64,000 bases of DNA from Paludibacter sp. (GTDB lineage: Bacteria; Bacteroidota; Bacteroidia; Bacteroidales; Paludibacteraceae), in NCBI GenBank assembly GCA_028692715.1, contig JAQUWU010000015.1, positions 1 to 64,000 on the forward strand, in the 5' to 3' direction. Within the stretch, counting starts at the first letter, position 1; each line of letters opens with the position of its first letter. A program made the position numbers and the translations under genes. A model generated the notes under the pieces. It searched no databases. It was not told where the DNA came from and worked only from the letters and a program-made list of their open reading frames with translations. Below are positions 8,532-17,745 of the stretch, in pieces.

Positions 8532-9878
8532 ATGGAAAAAATTAGATACGAAAGACCATTAATAGTGAAAATGAACACGGGTCTGATGAATAAATTTGGA
8601 ACAAAAACTGAAAATGAGCCGGTTACACATATCGAAAGTGTTGGAGTAAAAACCTTGCTAAAACAATATGGTTCGCCACTTTTTGTCATTTCCGAAAAAC
8701 AAATCAGGAGAAATTATCAAAATGCAGTTCGGATTTTCAAAACCCGCTATCCAAAAGTTCAGTTTGCATGGTCGTATAAAACCAACTACATGAACGCAGT
8801 TTGCAGAATCTTTCATCAGGAAGGTTCTTGGGCAGAGGTTGTTTCAGGTTTTGAATATGATAAAGCTATAGGTAATGGCGTCCCGGGAAACAAAATCATA
8901 TTTAATGGCCCTGATAAAAAGGATGAAGATCTTATTAAAGCTTCAAAAAACAATTCATTGATTCACATCGATCATTATGATGAATTATATTCGTTAATCC
9001 GTTTGAGCGAAGAACATAACCTAAAACCACGAGTTGCCATTAGGGTAAATATGGATACAGGAATTTATCCAAAATGGGATCGTTTTGGGTTTAATTTCGA
9101 AAACGGACAAGCGTGGAATGCTTTAACACGGATCTTAAACTCCGAAAATCTGAATCTGGTAGGTATTCATTGTCATATTGGGACATTTATGCTTTCACCA
9201 AATGCTTATGCCATTGCAGCGCGGAATCTTTCTGAATTAGCCTGGAGCGTAAAAGAGCGATTTGGCAAAGTGATAGAATACATTGACTTGGGAGGTGGAT
9301 TCCCTTCTACAAATACATTGAAAGGCGCTTATTTACCCGGAACTGACACCGTACCTTCTATTGATCAATTTGCAGATGCTATTACAGATGTAATTCTTGG
9401 TTACGGATTTAAACAGAATGAACTTCCTTTGTTGATTTTAGAAACCGGACGTGCATTAATAGATGACGCAGGATATTTGCTTGGAAGTGTAATTGCAACT
9501 AAGCGGTTATCTGATGGACGACGTGCCACCATAATGGATTTTGGACTGAATTCTTTGTTTACTTCACTTTGGTACGAGCACAAAATTAGTCCGGCACAAA
9601 AACTGGGAAATCAAACAGAAGAAATGGTTATGTTCGGTCCGCTGTGTATGAATATTGATATTGTCAGGGAAAGTATTACCATGCCTATTCTTCAAAAAGG
9701 TGATCAGGTGGTGGTGCATAAAGTGGGTGCATATAATATGACTCAGTGGATGCAATTTATTACCTTACGTCCAAATATCGTTTTAATTGACAATGATAAC
9801 GAAACTCATGTTATAAGAAAAGCAGAAAGCTTAGAGTATATTGAACAATTGGAAGAAATTCCGAAACATTTAAAATAA
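8532..9878 (+). CDS. PLP-dependent fold-III decarboxylase (diaminopimelate/ornithine decarboxylase family)
   Basis: A 448-residue enzyme of the alanine-racemase-fold decarboxylases. The PLP Schiff-base lysine is K83 in AWSYKTN. The phosphate-binding glycine stretch is DLGGGFP near residue 256. ETGRALIDDAGYL near 305 corresponds to the EPGR motif, with Thr for Pro. GPLCMNIDIV near 368 supplies the Cys and Asp contributed by the second subunit. GAYNMTQWMQF near 396 replaces the usual GAY ending of LysA. The family decarboxylates diaminopimelate, ornithine, arginine or carboxynorspermidine. Divergent motifs and the ATP-grasp/PqqD context suggest a specialised substrate rather than the housekeeping lysine enzyme. 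Confidence 0.85.
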   Translation: MEKIRYERPLIVKMNTGLMNKFGTKTENEPVTHIESVGVKTLLKQYGSPLFVISEKQIRRNYQNAVRIFKTRYPKVQFAWSYKTNYMNAVCRIFHQEGSWAEVVSGFEYDKAIGNGVPGNKIIFNGPDKKDEDLIKASKNNSLIHIDHYDELYSLIRLSEEHNLKPRVAIRVNMDTGIYPKWDRFGFNFENGQAWNALTRILNSENLNLVGIHCHIGTFMLSPNAYAIAARNLSELAWSVKERFGKVIEYIDLGGGFPSTNTLKGAYLPGTDTVPSIDQFADAITDVILGYGFKQNELPLLILETGRALIDDAGYLLGSVIATKRLSDGRRATIMDFGLNSLFTSLWYEHKISPAQKLGNQTEEMVMFGPLCMNIDIVRESITMPILQKGDQVVVHKVGAYNMTQWMQFITLRPNIVLIDNDNETHVIRKAESLEYIEQLEEIPKHLK

Positions 9879-9898
9879 TAGTTCAAATAAAAAAATCG

Positions 9899-9925
9899 GA
9901 AGTAGAATTAATTTTTCTACTTTTG
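9899..9925 (+). promoter_or_regulatory. Hairpin overlapping an internal -7 box
   Basis: An imperfect AAGTAGA...TCTACTT hairpin (about 9900-9922) sits after the decarboxylase and runs into TTTTG; the same bases contain TACTTTTG (9918-9925), a TAnnTTTG box 31 bases before the next ATG. It could be a weak terminator, a promoter, or both, and marks a possible boundary inside the cluster. Confidence 0.4.
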
Positions 9926-9955
9926 ATTTAATATTATACTCATTGAGGACTTAAT

Positions 9956-12163
9956 ATGCGACAAAACAAAACCATAGAATCATTTCGTACCGACATTTTG
10001 CCGGGGATAATGAATAGTTATTCCATTATTTTCTTTCTTGATAACAAATTACTTGCCGGTACAATTATGATGGTAAGTTTTTTTAATTTCTGGAGTGGAT
10101 TTAGTGGATTAATGGCTGTAATTCTCACACTGTTTATTGGTCACACCATGCATCTTGATAAAGCAAGTTTGCGGAGTGGCGTGTACAGTTTTAATTCATT
10201 GCTAGCCGGAATAGGAATGGGTACATTTTTTGATCCCGGCTTTGTATTCTTCAGTTTACTGGCTTTGGCATCATTGCTTTCACTTTTACTTTCGGTGGGT
10301 CTAGGAGGTTGGTTTTATAAATACAAACTTCCTTTTTTGAGTATTCCATTTGTCATTACTTTTTGGTTTATCGTTTTACCTTCATCACATTACGAAAATT
10401 TAGGTTTAACACAACGAAGTATTTTTTGGATAAACGAAATGTATGCAGTAGGCGGAAACGGTTTACTAAAATTGTTCCAAATTATTGACACTTTACAGAT
10501 TAATGAATTAGTTAACATTTATTTAAGGTCAATTAGTTCCATCTTTTTTCAAAACAATTTAATAGCTGGATTGTTAATTACCATCGCTCTAATTTACAGT
10601 TCACGCATTATGTTCTCCTTGTCGGTTATTGGATTTCTATCAGCCTATTTATTTGCAATGTTTTCCGGATCGGAGGCAGCAAGCATAAATTATTATAATA
10701 TTGGAGCCAATTACATGATGGTAGCTTTTGCCATTGGTGGATACTTTACAATCCCATCCAAAAGTTCTTATTTGTGGACAGTTTTACTTATACCACTCAC
10801 ATCGTTGGTACTACTTTTCTTTTATAAATTACTGGGATACATTCAATTACCAGTTTTTTCATTGCCTTTTGCTTTTATTACAATTCTGTTCATCTATTTT
10901 CTTCGTCTACGTAGTAGATCAAACGGACTCGTGTTAACTCCCTTGCAACAAAACTCACCGGAAAAGAATTTATATTCCTACAATAACAACAAAGACCGAT
11001 TAGCTGGTTTGTACTATTTTCCTGTTCATTTACCTTTTATGGGTGAGTGGACTGTAACTCAGGCTTACGATGGAGAATTTACCCATATGGGTGAATGGAA
11101 GCACGCTTTTGATTTTATGATTACTGATAATGAAGGTAAAACGTATCGAAATGCAGGTTACTCGTTAAATGATTACTTCTGCTATAATAAACCAATTTTT
11201 GCACCTGCCGATGGATTTGTAGAAATAATTACTGATAATATTGATGACAATGAAATAGGAAATGTAAACACTACAAATAATTGGGGAAATAGTATTGTTA
11301 TCAGGCATTTGAATGGATTATACAGTCAGGTTTCGCACCTCAAAAAAGGCACATTTAAGGTGAATAAGGGAGATTATGTAAAACAGGGAGATATAATTGC
11401 TAACTGTGGTAATTCAGGACGTTCGCCCGAACCACATATTCATTTTCAAATGCAAATACTTCCAGTAGTTGGAGCAAAAACAATTGATTATCCTTTTGCC
11501 TATTATTTCAAACGAAATTCCGATAAAGATGAATTAATGCAATATAAAAAACCTGAAACCGGTGATAAAATTAGTAAAGTATCTTCCGATACATTTATTT
11601 TTAATGCGTTTAATATTTTACCTGACAGCTCTTTGTCAATGCGATACTCAAAAAATGGGTCGGATAATATAATGGAGAAATGGGATACATATACAGATGC
11701 TTACAATCAAAAATATATTTATTGTGCCGAAACAGAATCGGCTGCCTACTATGTAAATGATGGTTTTATGTTTTATTTTACAGCTTTTTACGGTGATAAA
11801 AAATCTTTGCTTTATTATTTTTATTTGTCAGCTTATAAACTGTTTTTAGGAAATGATATTAATGTAAAAATTTCAGATTCTTTTCCTTTGAGCATTGTAA
11901 ACAAAGCAAAATATCTAATTTGGTTAAATGACTTTATCGCACCATTTTACAATTTTATAAAAGTGAAATACTTATCGAAAATAATTTATACGGACAAAGC
12001 ATTGAAATTTGGAACGGTTCAATTTGGAACTTCAACTGAATTAAACTTAAAAAACAAAACAATCTATTCGAGTAATAGTGTAATTAGCATTACAGAAAAA
12101 GGGCTTACCAAATTTGAATACAATACAATTGACATTAAAATTAAAGCCGAATGTATAAAATAA
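9956..12163 (+). CDS. Urea transporter fused to an M23-family metallopeptidase
   Basis: A 735-residue fusion. Residues about 10-320 are hydrophobic with roughly ten membrane segments and resemble the UT urea-transporter fold, including the opening FRTDILPGIMNSYSIIFFLDN region. Residues about 350-520 form a LytM/M23 peptidase: HMGEWKHAFDFMI near 377-388 supplies His and Asp ligands, and the HxH ligand EPHIHFQM lies near 493. The rest (520-735) is an extra domain with no recognised motif. The peptidase should face the periplasm. Its presence on a small-solute channel is unusual; it may cut peptidoglycan or bind a peptide to gate or place the channel. The stop overlaps the next gene by 13 bases. 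Confidence 0.85.
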   Translation: MRQNKTIESFRTDILPGIMNSYSIIFFLDNKLLAGTIMMVSFFNFWSGFSGLMAVILTLFIGHTMHLDKASLRSGVYSFNSLLAGIGMGTFFDPGFVFFSLLALASLLSLLLSVGLGGWFYKYKLPFLSIPFVITFWFIVLPSSHYENLGLTQRSIFWINEMYAVGGNGLLKLFQIIDTLQINELVNIYLRSISSIFFQNNLIAGLLITIALIYSSRIMFSLSVIGFLSAYLFAMFSGSEAASINYYNIGANYMMVAFAIGGYFTIPSKSSYLWTVLLIPLTSLVLLFFYKLLGYIQLPVFSLPFAFITILFIYFLRLRSRSNGLVLTPLQQNSPEKNLYSYNNNKDRLAGLYYFPVHLPFMGEWTVTQAYDGEFTHMGEWKHAFDFMITDNEGKTYRNAGYSLNDYFCYNKPIFAPADGFVEIITDNIDDNEIGNVNTTNNWGNSIVIRHLNGLYSQVSHLKKGTFKVNKGDYVKQGDIIANCGNSGRSPEPHIHFQMQILPVVGAKTIDYPFAYYFKRNSDKDELMQYKKPETGDKISKVSSDTFIFNAFNILPDSSLSMRYSKNGSDNIMEKWDTYTDAYNQKYIYCAETESAAYYVNDGFMFYFTAFYGDKKSLLYYFYLSAYKLFLGNDINVKISDSFPLSIVNKAKYLIWLNDFIAPFYNFIKVKYLSKIIYTDKALKFGTVQFGTSTELNLKNKTIYSSNSVISITEKGLTKFEYNTIDIKIKAECIK

Positions 12164-13338
12164 CAATATTATTACTTTTCATATCGCTACCGTTTTATGC
12201 ACAACAGAATTATACTTTTGCTACTGTTGATAGTTTAAGTTATAATTATTTTGTAAATGGAAATTGGAACGAACTAATCAATATCAGTAAAGAGGCAGAG
12301 CATCAAAAAATAGATTTTAAATATCTACAACAGCGTGTGGGGTACGCTTACTTTATGAAAAAAGATTATTATAAAGCTATTAAGCATTATACTAAATCGC
12401 TTATATTCGATAAAACGGATGAAATTTCACATTTATATTTGTATTATTCTGCTCTGAATATTGGTGATGAAAGTATGGCACGCTATCATTTTTCCCTATT
12501 ATCACTGAAATTGCAAGAAAGTCTTGATACCAAAAAATTTAGTCTAATAAGTGCCATTGATTTGGAATACAATTATAAAATAAACAATTCTGAATTACGT
12601 ACAAATCCAAATTATACCAGAATAGGTGTAAATTCTTCACTTGGTTATAGGCTTAATTTATACCAAACTTTATCGAGATATAATCAAACAACTGATTATG
12701 TAGACATTACACAACAAGATGAATATTTTGGGTCCTTATCCTATTCTCTATTTGATAGAACCAACATCAATTTTGGGTATCACTATGTAAACACAAAAAT
12801 AACTACCGATCCTGATAGTTACTTATATCCGGGAAAAGTTTTATATGGAAAATTGAGTCAACGAATAAATCGGTTTGATATTGGAATAAATGCCTCTGTA
12901 TTTAATAGCGATTTGGCCAATGCAAGTCAATTAGGCATAGAAATTGGGTATGTAATTCCATCAAAGGTAAATCTGTATCTAAAGAGTTCCATCTATAATG
13001 TAAAAAGTACAACTTATGATTTAGAGGATATTGATACAGTTTCAACAAACAGTATAATATTCTCCCAAAAAATTGGTTTATTTGCTTTAAAAAATATTTG
13101 GTTAGAAGCATCGCTTACTCTTGGAAATCTGAATAACTTTGTAGATACAAATGGTATGTATTTATATAATTCAACAGATCCTACCACATTCAGAACTGGT
13201 ACTTCGGTTTTTTGGTATTTGAATAAACATCTTATTATATATTCAAACTATACTTTTGATCATAAATTAATAATTGACGACACACAAGAAAACTACAAAC
13301 AACATTCAATAACTGGAGGTATTATATGGAAAATTTAA
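12151..13338 (+). CDS. TPR plus outer-membrane beta-barrel protein (YaiO-like)
   Basis: A 395-residue protein with signal peptide (residues 1-17, FYAQ cleavage), a TPR-like helical part at about 20-130 (YAYFMKKDYYKAIKHYTKSLIFDKTDEISHLYL starting near 68 holds the clearest repeat) and a C-terminal half of alternating beta strands (about 140-395) with aromatic girdles. It ends ...SITGGIIWKI, as expected for an outer-membrane barrel. This matches the YaiO-type architecture. It overlaps both the transporter/peptidase gene upstream and the TPR gene downstream by 13 bases, so the three are translationally coupled. It may be the outer-membrane partner of the inner-membrane channel. Confidence 0.75.
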   Translation: MYKITILLLFISLPFYAQQNYTFATVDSLSYNYFVNGNWNELINISKEAEHQKIDFKYLQQRVGYAYFMKKDYYKAIKHYTKSLIFDKTDEISHLYLYYSALNIGDESMARYHFSLLSLKLQESLDTKKFSLISAIDLEYNYKINNSELRTNPNYTRIGVNSSLGYRLNLYQTLSRYNQTTDYVDITQQDEYFGSLSYSLFDRTNINFGYHYVNTKITTDPDSYLYPGKVLYGKLSQRINRFDIGINASVFNSDLANASQLGIEIGYVIPSKVNLYLKSSIYNVKSTTYDLEDIDTVSTNSIIFSQKIGLFALKNIWLEASLTLGNLNNFVDTNGMYLYNSTDPTTFRTGTSVFWYLNKHLIIYSNYTFDHKLIIDDTQENYKQHSITGGIIWKI

Positions 13339-13943
13339 AATTTTTAGTCATTTTTATTGCTCTCTTTGCAATAAATTCCTTGACAAGTTCACAAACAGCT
13401 AACAATCAGTCTATTTTCAATAAAAGTTACGAATACGAAAAGAGCTCAAACTATGCGGCTGCCATTAAGGAAATGAACTCAATATATAAAAGTAATGAGT
13501 ATTTTGTAAATATTCGGTTGGGTTGGCTGTATTATTTAAACAAAGACTACTCTAAATCAATAGAATTTTACAATAGAGCCATCAATCTGAAACCCTATGC
13601 AATAGAAGCCCGTTTCGGCTGCGTAAAACCCCTGAGTGCTATCGAAAGTTGGGAAAAAGTAAAATATCACTATTTACAAATTCTGAAAATTGACCCTCAA
13701 AACACAATTGCTAATTACTGGTTGGGCGTAATTTATTATAATCGAAAAGATTTTGATAATGCTTCAAAGTTATTCGAAAAAATAATTAATCTATATCCTC
13801 TGGATTATGAGTCTGTAATTATGCTGGGTTGGACAAAATTAAAGATGGGGAAAAAATCGGATGCTATAATATTATTTAATCATGCATTAAATTTACGTCC
13901 GAATGACAATTCTGCGTTAGATGGTTTGAAGCAAATAAAATGA
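13326..13943 (+). CDS. Secreted TPR-repeat protein
   Basis: A 205-residue protein with an N-terminal signal peptide (LFAINSLTSSQ) and at least four TPR motifs covering residues 30-200 (e.g. LGWLYYLNKDYSKSIEFYNRA near 60, YWLGVIYYNRKDFDNASKLF near 135). It overlaps the barrel gene by 13 bases and ends the operon; a bidirectional terminator follows. TPR proteins act as scaffolds. Its role with the barrel and the transporter-peptidase is inferred only from gene order. Confidence 0.8.
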   Translation: MENLKFLVIFIALFAINSLTSSQTANNQSIFNKSYEYEKSSNYAAAIKEMNSIYKSNEYFVNIRLGWLYYLNKDYSKSIEFYNRAINLKPYAIEARFGCVKPLSAIESWEKVKYHYLQILKIDPQNTIANYWLGVIYYNRKDFDNASKLFEKIINLYPLDYESVIMLGWTKLKMGKKSDAIILFNHALNLRPNDNSALDGLKQIK

Positions 13944-13987
13944 TGTTTTACTGAAACCACAAGACCGCTATTTAAGATTTATACATA

Positions 13988-14023
13988 AAAATCCCCGATT
14001 CAAATCATTGGACCGGGGATTTT
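13988..14023. terminator. Bidirectional terminator
   Basis: AAAATCCCCG (13988-13997) pairs with CGGGGATTTT (14014-14023). It lies between the convergent TPR gene and folA and has a T-run on both strands. Confidence 0.8.
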
Positions 14024-14025
14024 TG

Positions 14026-14520
14026 TTATTTCCTTTCGTAATAAGCGAAGCTGTAAGGATAAGGATTCTTTTGATCGGACTCGTGATTCTCCATACTCAC
14101 TTCATTCCATTCATCAAAATTAATTTCAGGGAAATAAGTATCAGCTAAAAAATCGTGATGTATCCAGGTAATGTACATTGAATCTACCTTGTCCACACAT
14201 TGTTTGTACACTGTAGCTCCCCCCATTATAAAAACATGATCTTCATGTTCACAAAGATAAATTGCATCTTCCAATGAATCGGCTTCGAAATAATGTTCAT
14301 TGACTCCTTCAGACATAATGGAAGTCAGTACGATGTTTTTTCTGTTAGGAAGCGGCCCATTTGCTAAACTTTCGAAAGTTCTTTTCCCCATTACAACTGC
14401 ATGACCTGTTGTAAGCTGTCTAAAATGCATTAAATCAGCCGGTAAATGCCAGGGTAAATTATTCGATTTCCCAATTGCATAATTATCGGCAACAGCGGCA
14501 ATAATTGAAATTTTTGACAT
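14026..14520 (-). CDS. folA: Dihydrofolate reductase
   Basis: A 164-residue DHFR that reduces dihydrofolate to tetrahydrofolate with NADPH. Typical motifs are IAAVADNYAIGKSNNLPWHLPADL (positions 5-28; the Met20-loop equivalent and the substrate-binding Asp), VVMGKRTFES (about 42) and VFIMGGATVYKQ (about 95, NADPH-binding Gly-Gly). It lies 257 bases downstream of thyA on the same strand, pairing the enzyme that regenerates tetrahydrofolate with the enzyme that consumes methylene-tetrahydrofolate. A separate -7 box at 14678-14685 suggests its own promoter with a long leader. Confidence 0.95.
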   Translation of the reverse strand: MSKISIIAAVADNYAIGKSNNLPWHLPADLMHFRQLTTGHAVVMGKRTFESLANGPLPNRKNIVLTSIMSEGVNEHYFEADSLEDAIYLCEHEDHVFIMGGATVYKQCVDKVDSMYITWIHHDFLADTYFPEINFDEWNEVSMENHESDQKNPYPYSFAYYERK

Positions 14521-14677
14521 AATCTGTTTGAATATTGATAATCAGGTGTATTTTCTAATTATCAGGTTTTTATTTAGCGTATTGGATAATTCTTTTTAAA
14601 ATAAATATAATTTGTAACAACAGATATTATTTCAAAAAAGATTTACACTAATCAGATGTCTGTATTCAGACGGGTTA

Positions 14678-14685
14678 CAAAAGTA
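14678..14685 (-). promoter_or_regulatory. -7 box TACTTTTG upstream of folA
   Basis: On the minus strand TACTTTTG fits the -7 consensus and lies between thyA and folA. It would give a leader of about 150 bases before the folA ATG. No -33 element is obvious. Confidence 0.45.
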
Positions 14686-14776
14686 CAAAAAAATATGGAA
14701 AATCAGTTCCGATTTTCCATATCAAATCTGTCATTAATGGATAAAAAAAATACGGCTATTATTTGTAATAATTACA

Positions 14777-15571
14777 TTAAATAGCCACTTCACCTTTAAT
14801 ATGTGGATGTGGGTCGTAATCAACCAGTTCAAAGTCGGAAAATTTAAAAGAAAAAATATCTTTCACATTTGGATTTATTAACATTGTAGGCAACTTCCGG
14901 GGTTCCCTCGAAAGTTGTAATTTAACCTGATCAAAATGGTTGGTATAAATATGTGCGTCACCCAATGTATGAACAAAATCACCTGCCTTTAAACCGGTTA
15001 CCTGTGCCATCATTTGTAATAGTAGTGCATAAGAAGCAATATTGAAAGGAACTCCCAAAAAGATATCGGCACTGCGTTGATATAATTGTAGGCTCAATTT
15101 CCCATCCGCCACATAAAATTGAAAAAATGCATGACAAGGAGGCAAATTCATATTTGGGATATCTGCTACATTCCATGCACTAACAATAATCCTGCGTGAA
15201 TCAGGATTGTTTTTAATGGTATTTACAACTTCAGTAATCTGATCAATATGTCCACCGTTATAATCGGGCCACGAACGCCATTGATAACCGTAAATATGTC
15301 CTAAATCCCCATTCTCGTCTGCCCACTCGTTCCAAATACGCACACCGTTTTCCTGAAGGTATTTTACGTTTGTGTCTCCATTCAAAAACCACAACAGCTC
15401 ATGAATAATAGATTTTAAATGCAATTTTTTAGTGGTAAGACAAGGGAAACCCTCTTCCATATTAAAACGCATTTGATGTCCGAAAACGCTGGTTGTTCCC
15501 GTTCCTGTACGGTCTTCTTTATGCACACCCTCGGCTAAAACACGTTGGAGTAAGTCTAAATATTGTTTCAT
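14777..15571 (-). CDS. thyA: Thymidylate synthase
   Basis: A 264-residue ThyA that methylates dUMP to dTMP with methylene-tetrahydrofolate. It has the full family length. The nucleophile is the Cys in [12 protein letters not shown] (about 146). The [19 protein letters not shown] segment (about 166-184) carries the phosphate-binding and folate-binding residues, and it ends in [10 protein letters not shown] with a C-terminal hydrophobic residue as in the family. It lies upstream of folA and downstream of the PorE-like gene on the same strand. Confidence 0.97.
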   Translation of the reverse strand: MKQYLDLLQRVLAEGVHKEDRTGTGTTSVFGHQMRFNMEEGFPCLTTKKLHLKSIIHELLWFLNGDTNVKYLQENGVRIWNEWADENGDLGHIYGYQWRSWPDYNGGHIDQITEVVNTIKNNPDSRRIIVSAWNVADIPNMNLPPCHAFFQFYVADGKLSLQLYQRSADIFLGVPFNIASYALLLQMMAQVTGLKAGDFVHTLGDAHIYTNHFDQVKLQLSREPRKLPTMLINPNVKDIFSFKFSDFELVDYDPHPHIKGEVAI

Positions 15572-15587
15572 TAATTTTTGATTTTGA

Positions 15588-15632
15588 ACTTTATTAACTT
15601 TATAGACTTTATAAACTTTAAAAACTAATAAA
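15588..15632. repeat. 9-bp tandem repeat (ACTTTATAA type)
   Basis: Five imperfect 9-base units (ACTTTATTA, ACTTTATAG, ACTTTATAA, ACTTTAAAA, ACTAATAAA) run from the space between thyA and the PorE-like gene into the last bases of the latter, so the stop codon TAG lies in the repeat. The same unit is repeated at 17687-17740. Confidence 0.7.
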
Positions 15633-17610
15633 GATTATAAGTAGTCTTTAGCACCCTGAATTCTGTTCGACGATTAATCTGATTTACAATTTCTTTCTGT
15701 TCTGAAGTTAGATTTTGTACAAAGCTTTCATTCAAAACATCATTTTCTTTAAGGAAAGGATATTTCTGTGCTTGTTGAGCATCAACAACTACCGGATTTT
15801 CTTCGCCATAACCAACAGATGTAAGTCTTTGTGGGGCTATACCTGCTTTTATCAGATAATTTACAACAGAATTTGCACGTTTTTCAGATAGAATCTGGTT
15901 TGCCACATTTGCACCTACAAAGTCGGTATTTGCACTTATTTCGATGGTTATATTTGGATTATCTTTTAAAATTTTCACTAACACCTGTAAGCCGCTTTCC
16001 GATTCGGGGGTTAAGTCCCATTTTGCAAATTCATAGAAGATATTTTCTAGTTTAATGGGTTTTGATATGGTCGACAATTTGAAGTTTACTTCTAGATTTT
16101 GACTTTCAGTAGCTCCTGCAGTTGAAACTTCATTCTTCTGATTCAAATAGCCACGTGCTGAAGCTAGCATTACACATTCCTGATCTTTATCCAGTTTAAT
16201 TTTATAACTGCCATCCTTTTTAGCTTGAACGCGCTCATTCAAACCATTATTACTAACAAGTTTTATTACAGCATCCGGAACAGGATTATTTTTTTCATCC
16301 AGCACTTTTCCCTGAACAAAATAGGTCAAAACAGGCAATTCAAAACTCCAGATATTATCATACCCTCTGATTTCATTTCTATTAGATGAGAAATAACCTT
16401 TGTTGAATCCACTTTCAAAAGTAATTCCAAAATCGTCATTATTCGAATTAATTGGTTCTCCCATATTTTCCACTACCCAACCACCTTCTTTTTTTGGAGT
16501 TGCCCTGTAAATATCCAAACCGCCATATCCTACTCTTCCATTTGAGGAAAAGTACAATACGCCATCTTCCCTGACTGAAGGAAACATTTCATCGCCAGAA
16601 GTATTAATTTCAGGACCAAGGTTTTCAATATATTTACATTCACCATTTTCCAGTTTTGCTTTCCAAATATCTTTACCACCTAAGCCTCCAATTTCATTTG
16701 TTACAAAATAAATTGTTTGATCATCGGGAGAAATAGCCGGATGAGCAACAGACACAGTGCTGTCGTTGAATATATTAACAGACCGAGGAGCACTCCACGT
16801 CCCTCCTGCCCTGTTGGATTCATATATTTCTGTGCCTCTATCGCCGAGAGCAATATAGGGAGATTGAGTAAAATACATTTTCTTTCCGTCGGAAGTAAAC
16901 GAAGAAACACCATTATCATTAATACTATTTACCTCGCCTTCAAGTAATTCAGGTGTTTCCCATTTACCGGCTGCATTTTTACGGGTAATAAAAATATTGT
17001 TTATTGGCAGGCCTGTAATAGCGGAATTTTTTTGAGCAGTTTTACGGCTTATTTTACGAGTTGAAGTAAATACAAGTAAATCGGAATTTTTACCCACAAA
17101 AGCCGGACAAAAACTTGAACTACGATTTACATTAAATTCTTTTGATTTTGAGACTTTATATCGCACTGGAGTTTGTCTCCATTCAGCAATCTGATTAATT
17201 GCTAAAAGTCCATTTTTTGCAACGATACTTCCTGAATCATGTTCAAGGTAAATTTTATAATTTTTGGCTGCATCAGCATATTTTGCATTTCTATGAAGGA
17301 CTTGAGCATACCTGAGATAAACAATTGAATCGGGATAATTATACCGAATGGCTTTAGGATAGGTCTGTTCGGCTCTGCTTGAATTAATGTACCGATAACA
17401 TTCTGCTTGTTGAAAGGCTAAACGTGCTTTGAGTGGTTTATCTTTAATACCAACACTTGAATAGGCTCGTTTGTATAAATCGGCTGCAACGAAATACTCA
17501 CCCACTTCATAACGCTTATCTGCCTTTTTTATACGGGCACCTACGCTACAACCCTGTACTATTAGTGCAGAAAGAAAAATAATTATGATGGAAGAGAATT
17601 TTAATTGCAT
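15625..17610 (-). CDS. PorE-like OmpA-family lipoprotein
   Basis: A 661-residue lipoprotein with lipobox ending at C21 (LIVQGC). Domain order is TPR repeats (about 30-145), a PD40/WD40-type beta-propeller (about 165-430; e.g. [21 protein letters not shown]), a carboxypeptidase-regulatory beta domain (about 430-520; [18 protein letters not shown]) and a C-terminal OmpA peptidoglycan-binding domain (about 540-655; ISANTDFVG and LSEKRANSV). This is the architecture of PorE, the Porphyromonas T9SS component that links the secretion machinery to peptidoglycan. Three T9SS cargo proteins in the window fit. Paralogues with the same order exist, so PorE itself is not certain. Confidence 0.85.
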   Translation of the reverse strand: MQLKFSSIIIIFLSALIVQGCSVGARIKKADKRYEVGEYFVAADLYKRAYSSVGIKDKPLKARLAFQQAECYRYINSSRAEQTYPKAIRYNYPDSIVYLRYAQVLHRNAKYADAAKNYKIYLEHDSGSIVAKNGLLAINQIAEWRQTPVRYKVSKSKEFNVNRSSSFCPAFVGKNSDLLVFTSTRKISRKTAQKNSAITGLPINNIFITRKNAAGKWETPELLEGEVNSINDNGVSSFTSDGKKMYFTQSPYIALGDRGTEIYESNRAGGTWSAPRSVNIFNDSTVSVAHPAISPDDQTIYFVTNEIGGLGGKDIWKAKLENGECKYIENLGPEINTSGDEMFPSVREDGVLYFSSNGRVGYGGLDIYRATPKKEGGWVVENMGEPINSNNDDFGITFESGFNKGYFSSNRNEIRGYDNIWSFELPVLTYFVQGKVLDEKNNPVPDAVIKLVSNNGLNERVQAKKDGSYKIKLDKDQECVMLASARGYLNQKNEVSTAGATESQNLEVNFKLSTISKPIKLENIFYEFAKWDLTPESESGLQVLVKILKDNPNITIEISANTDFVGANVANQILSEKRANSVVNYLIKAGIAPQRLTSVGYGEENPVVVDAQQAQKYPFLKENDVLNESFVQNLTSEQKEIVNQINRRTEFRVLKTTYNLY

Positions 17611-17686
17611 GAAAAAATGGTTGAGATATTTGAAATTATCAAGTTTGGCATTTAATGTTTCCCTATTTTAAACCAATCACTTTAAG

Positions 17687-17740
17687 ACTTTATAAACTTT
17701 ACTAACTTTATAAACTTTACTAACCTTACTAACTTTATAA
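17687..17740. repeat. 9-bp tandem repeat, six units
   Basis: Six perfect-length 9-base units alternate ACTTTATAA and ACTTTACTA (one ACCTTACTA) and end six bases before the DUF1015 stop codon at 17746. Unit sequence and gene-end position match the array at 15588. Confidence 0.8.
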
Positions 17741-17745
17741 ACTAA

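Noticed and set aside
17687-17740. CRISPR-like short repeats
   Set aside because: The units are 9 bases in direct tandem with no spacers, so this is a simple tandem repeat.
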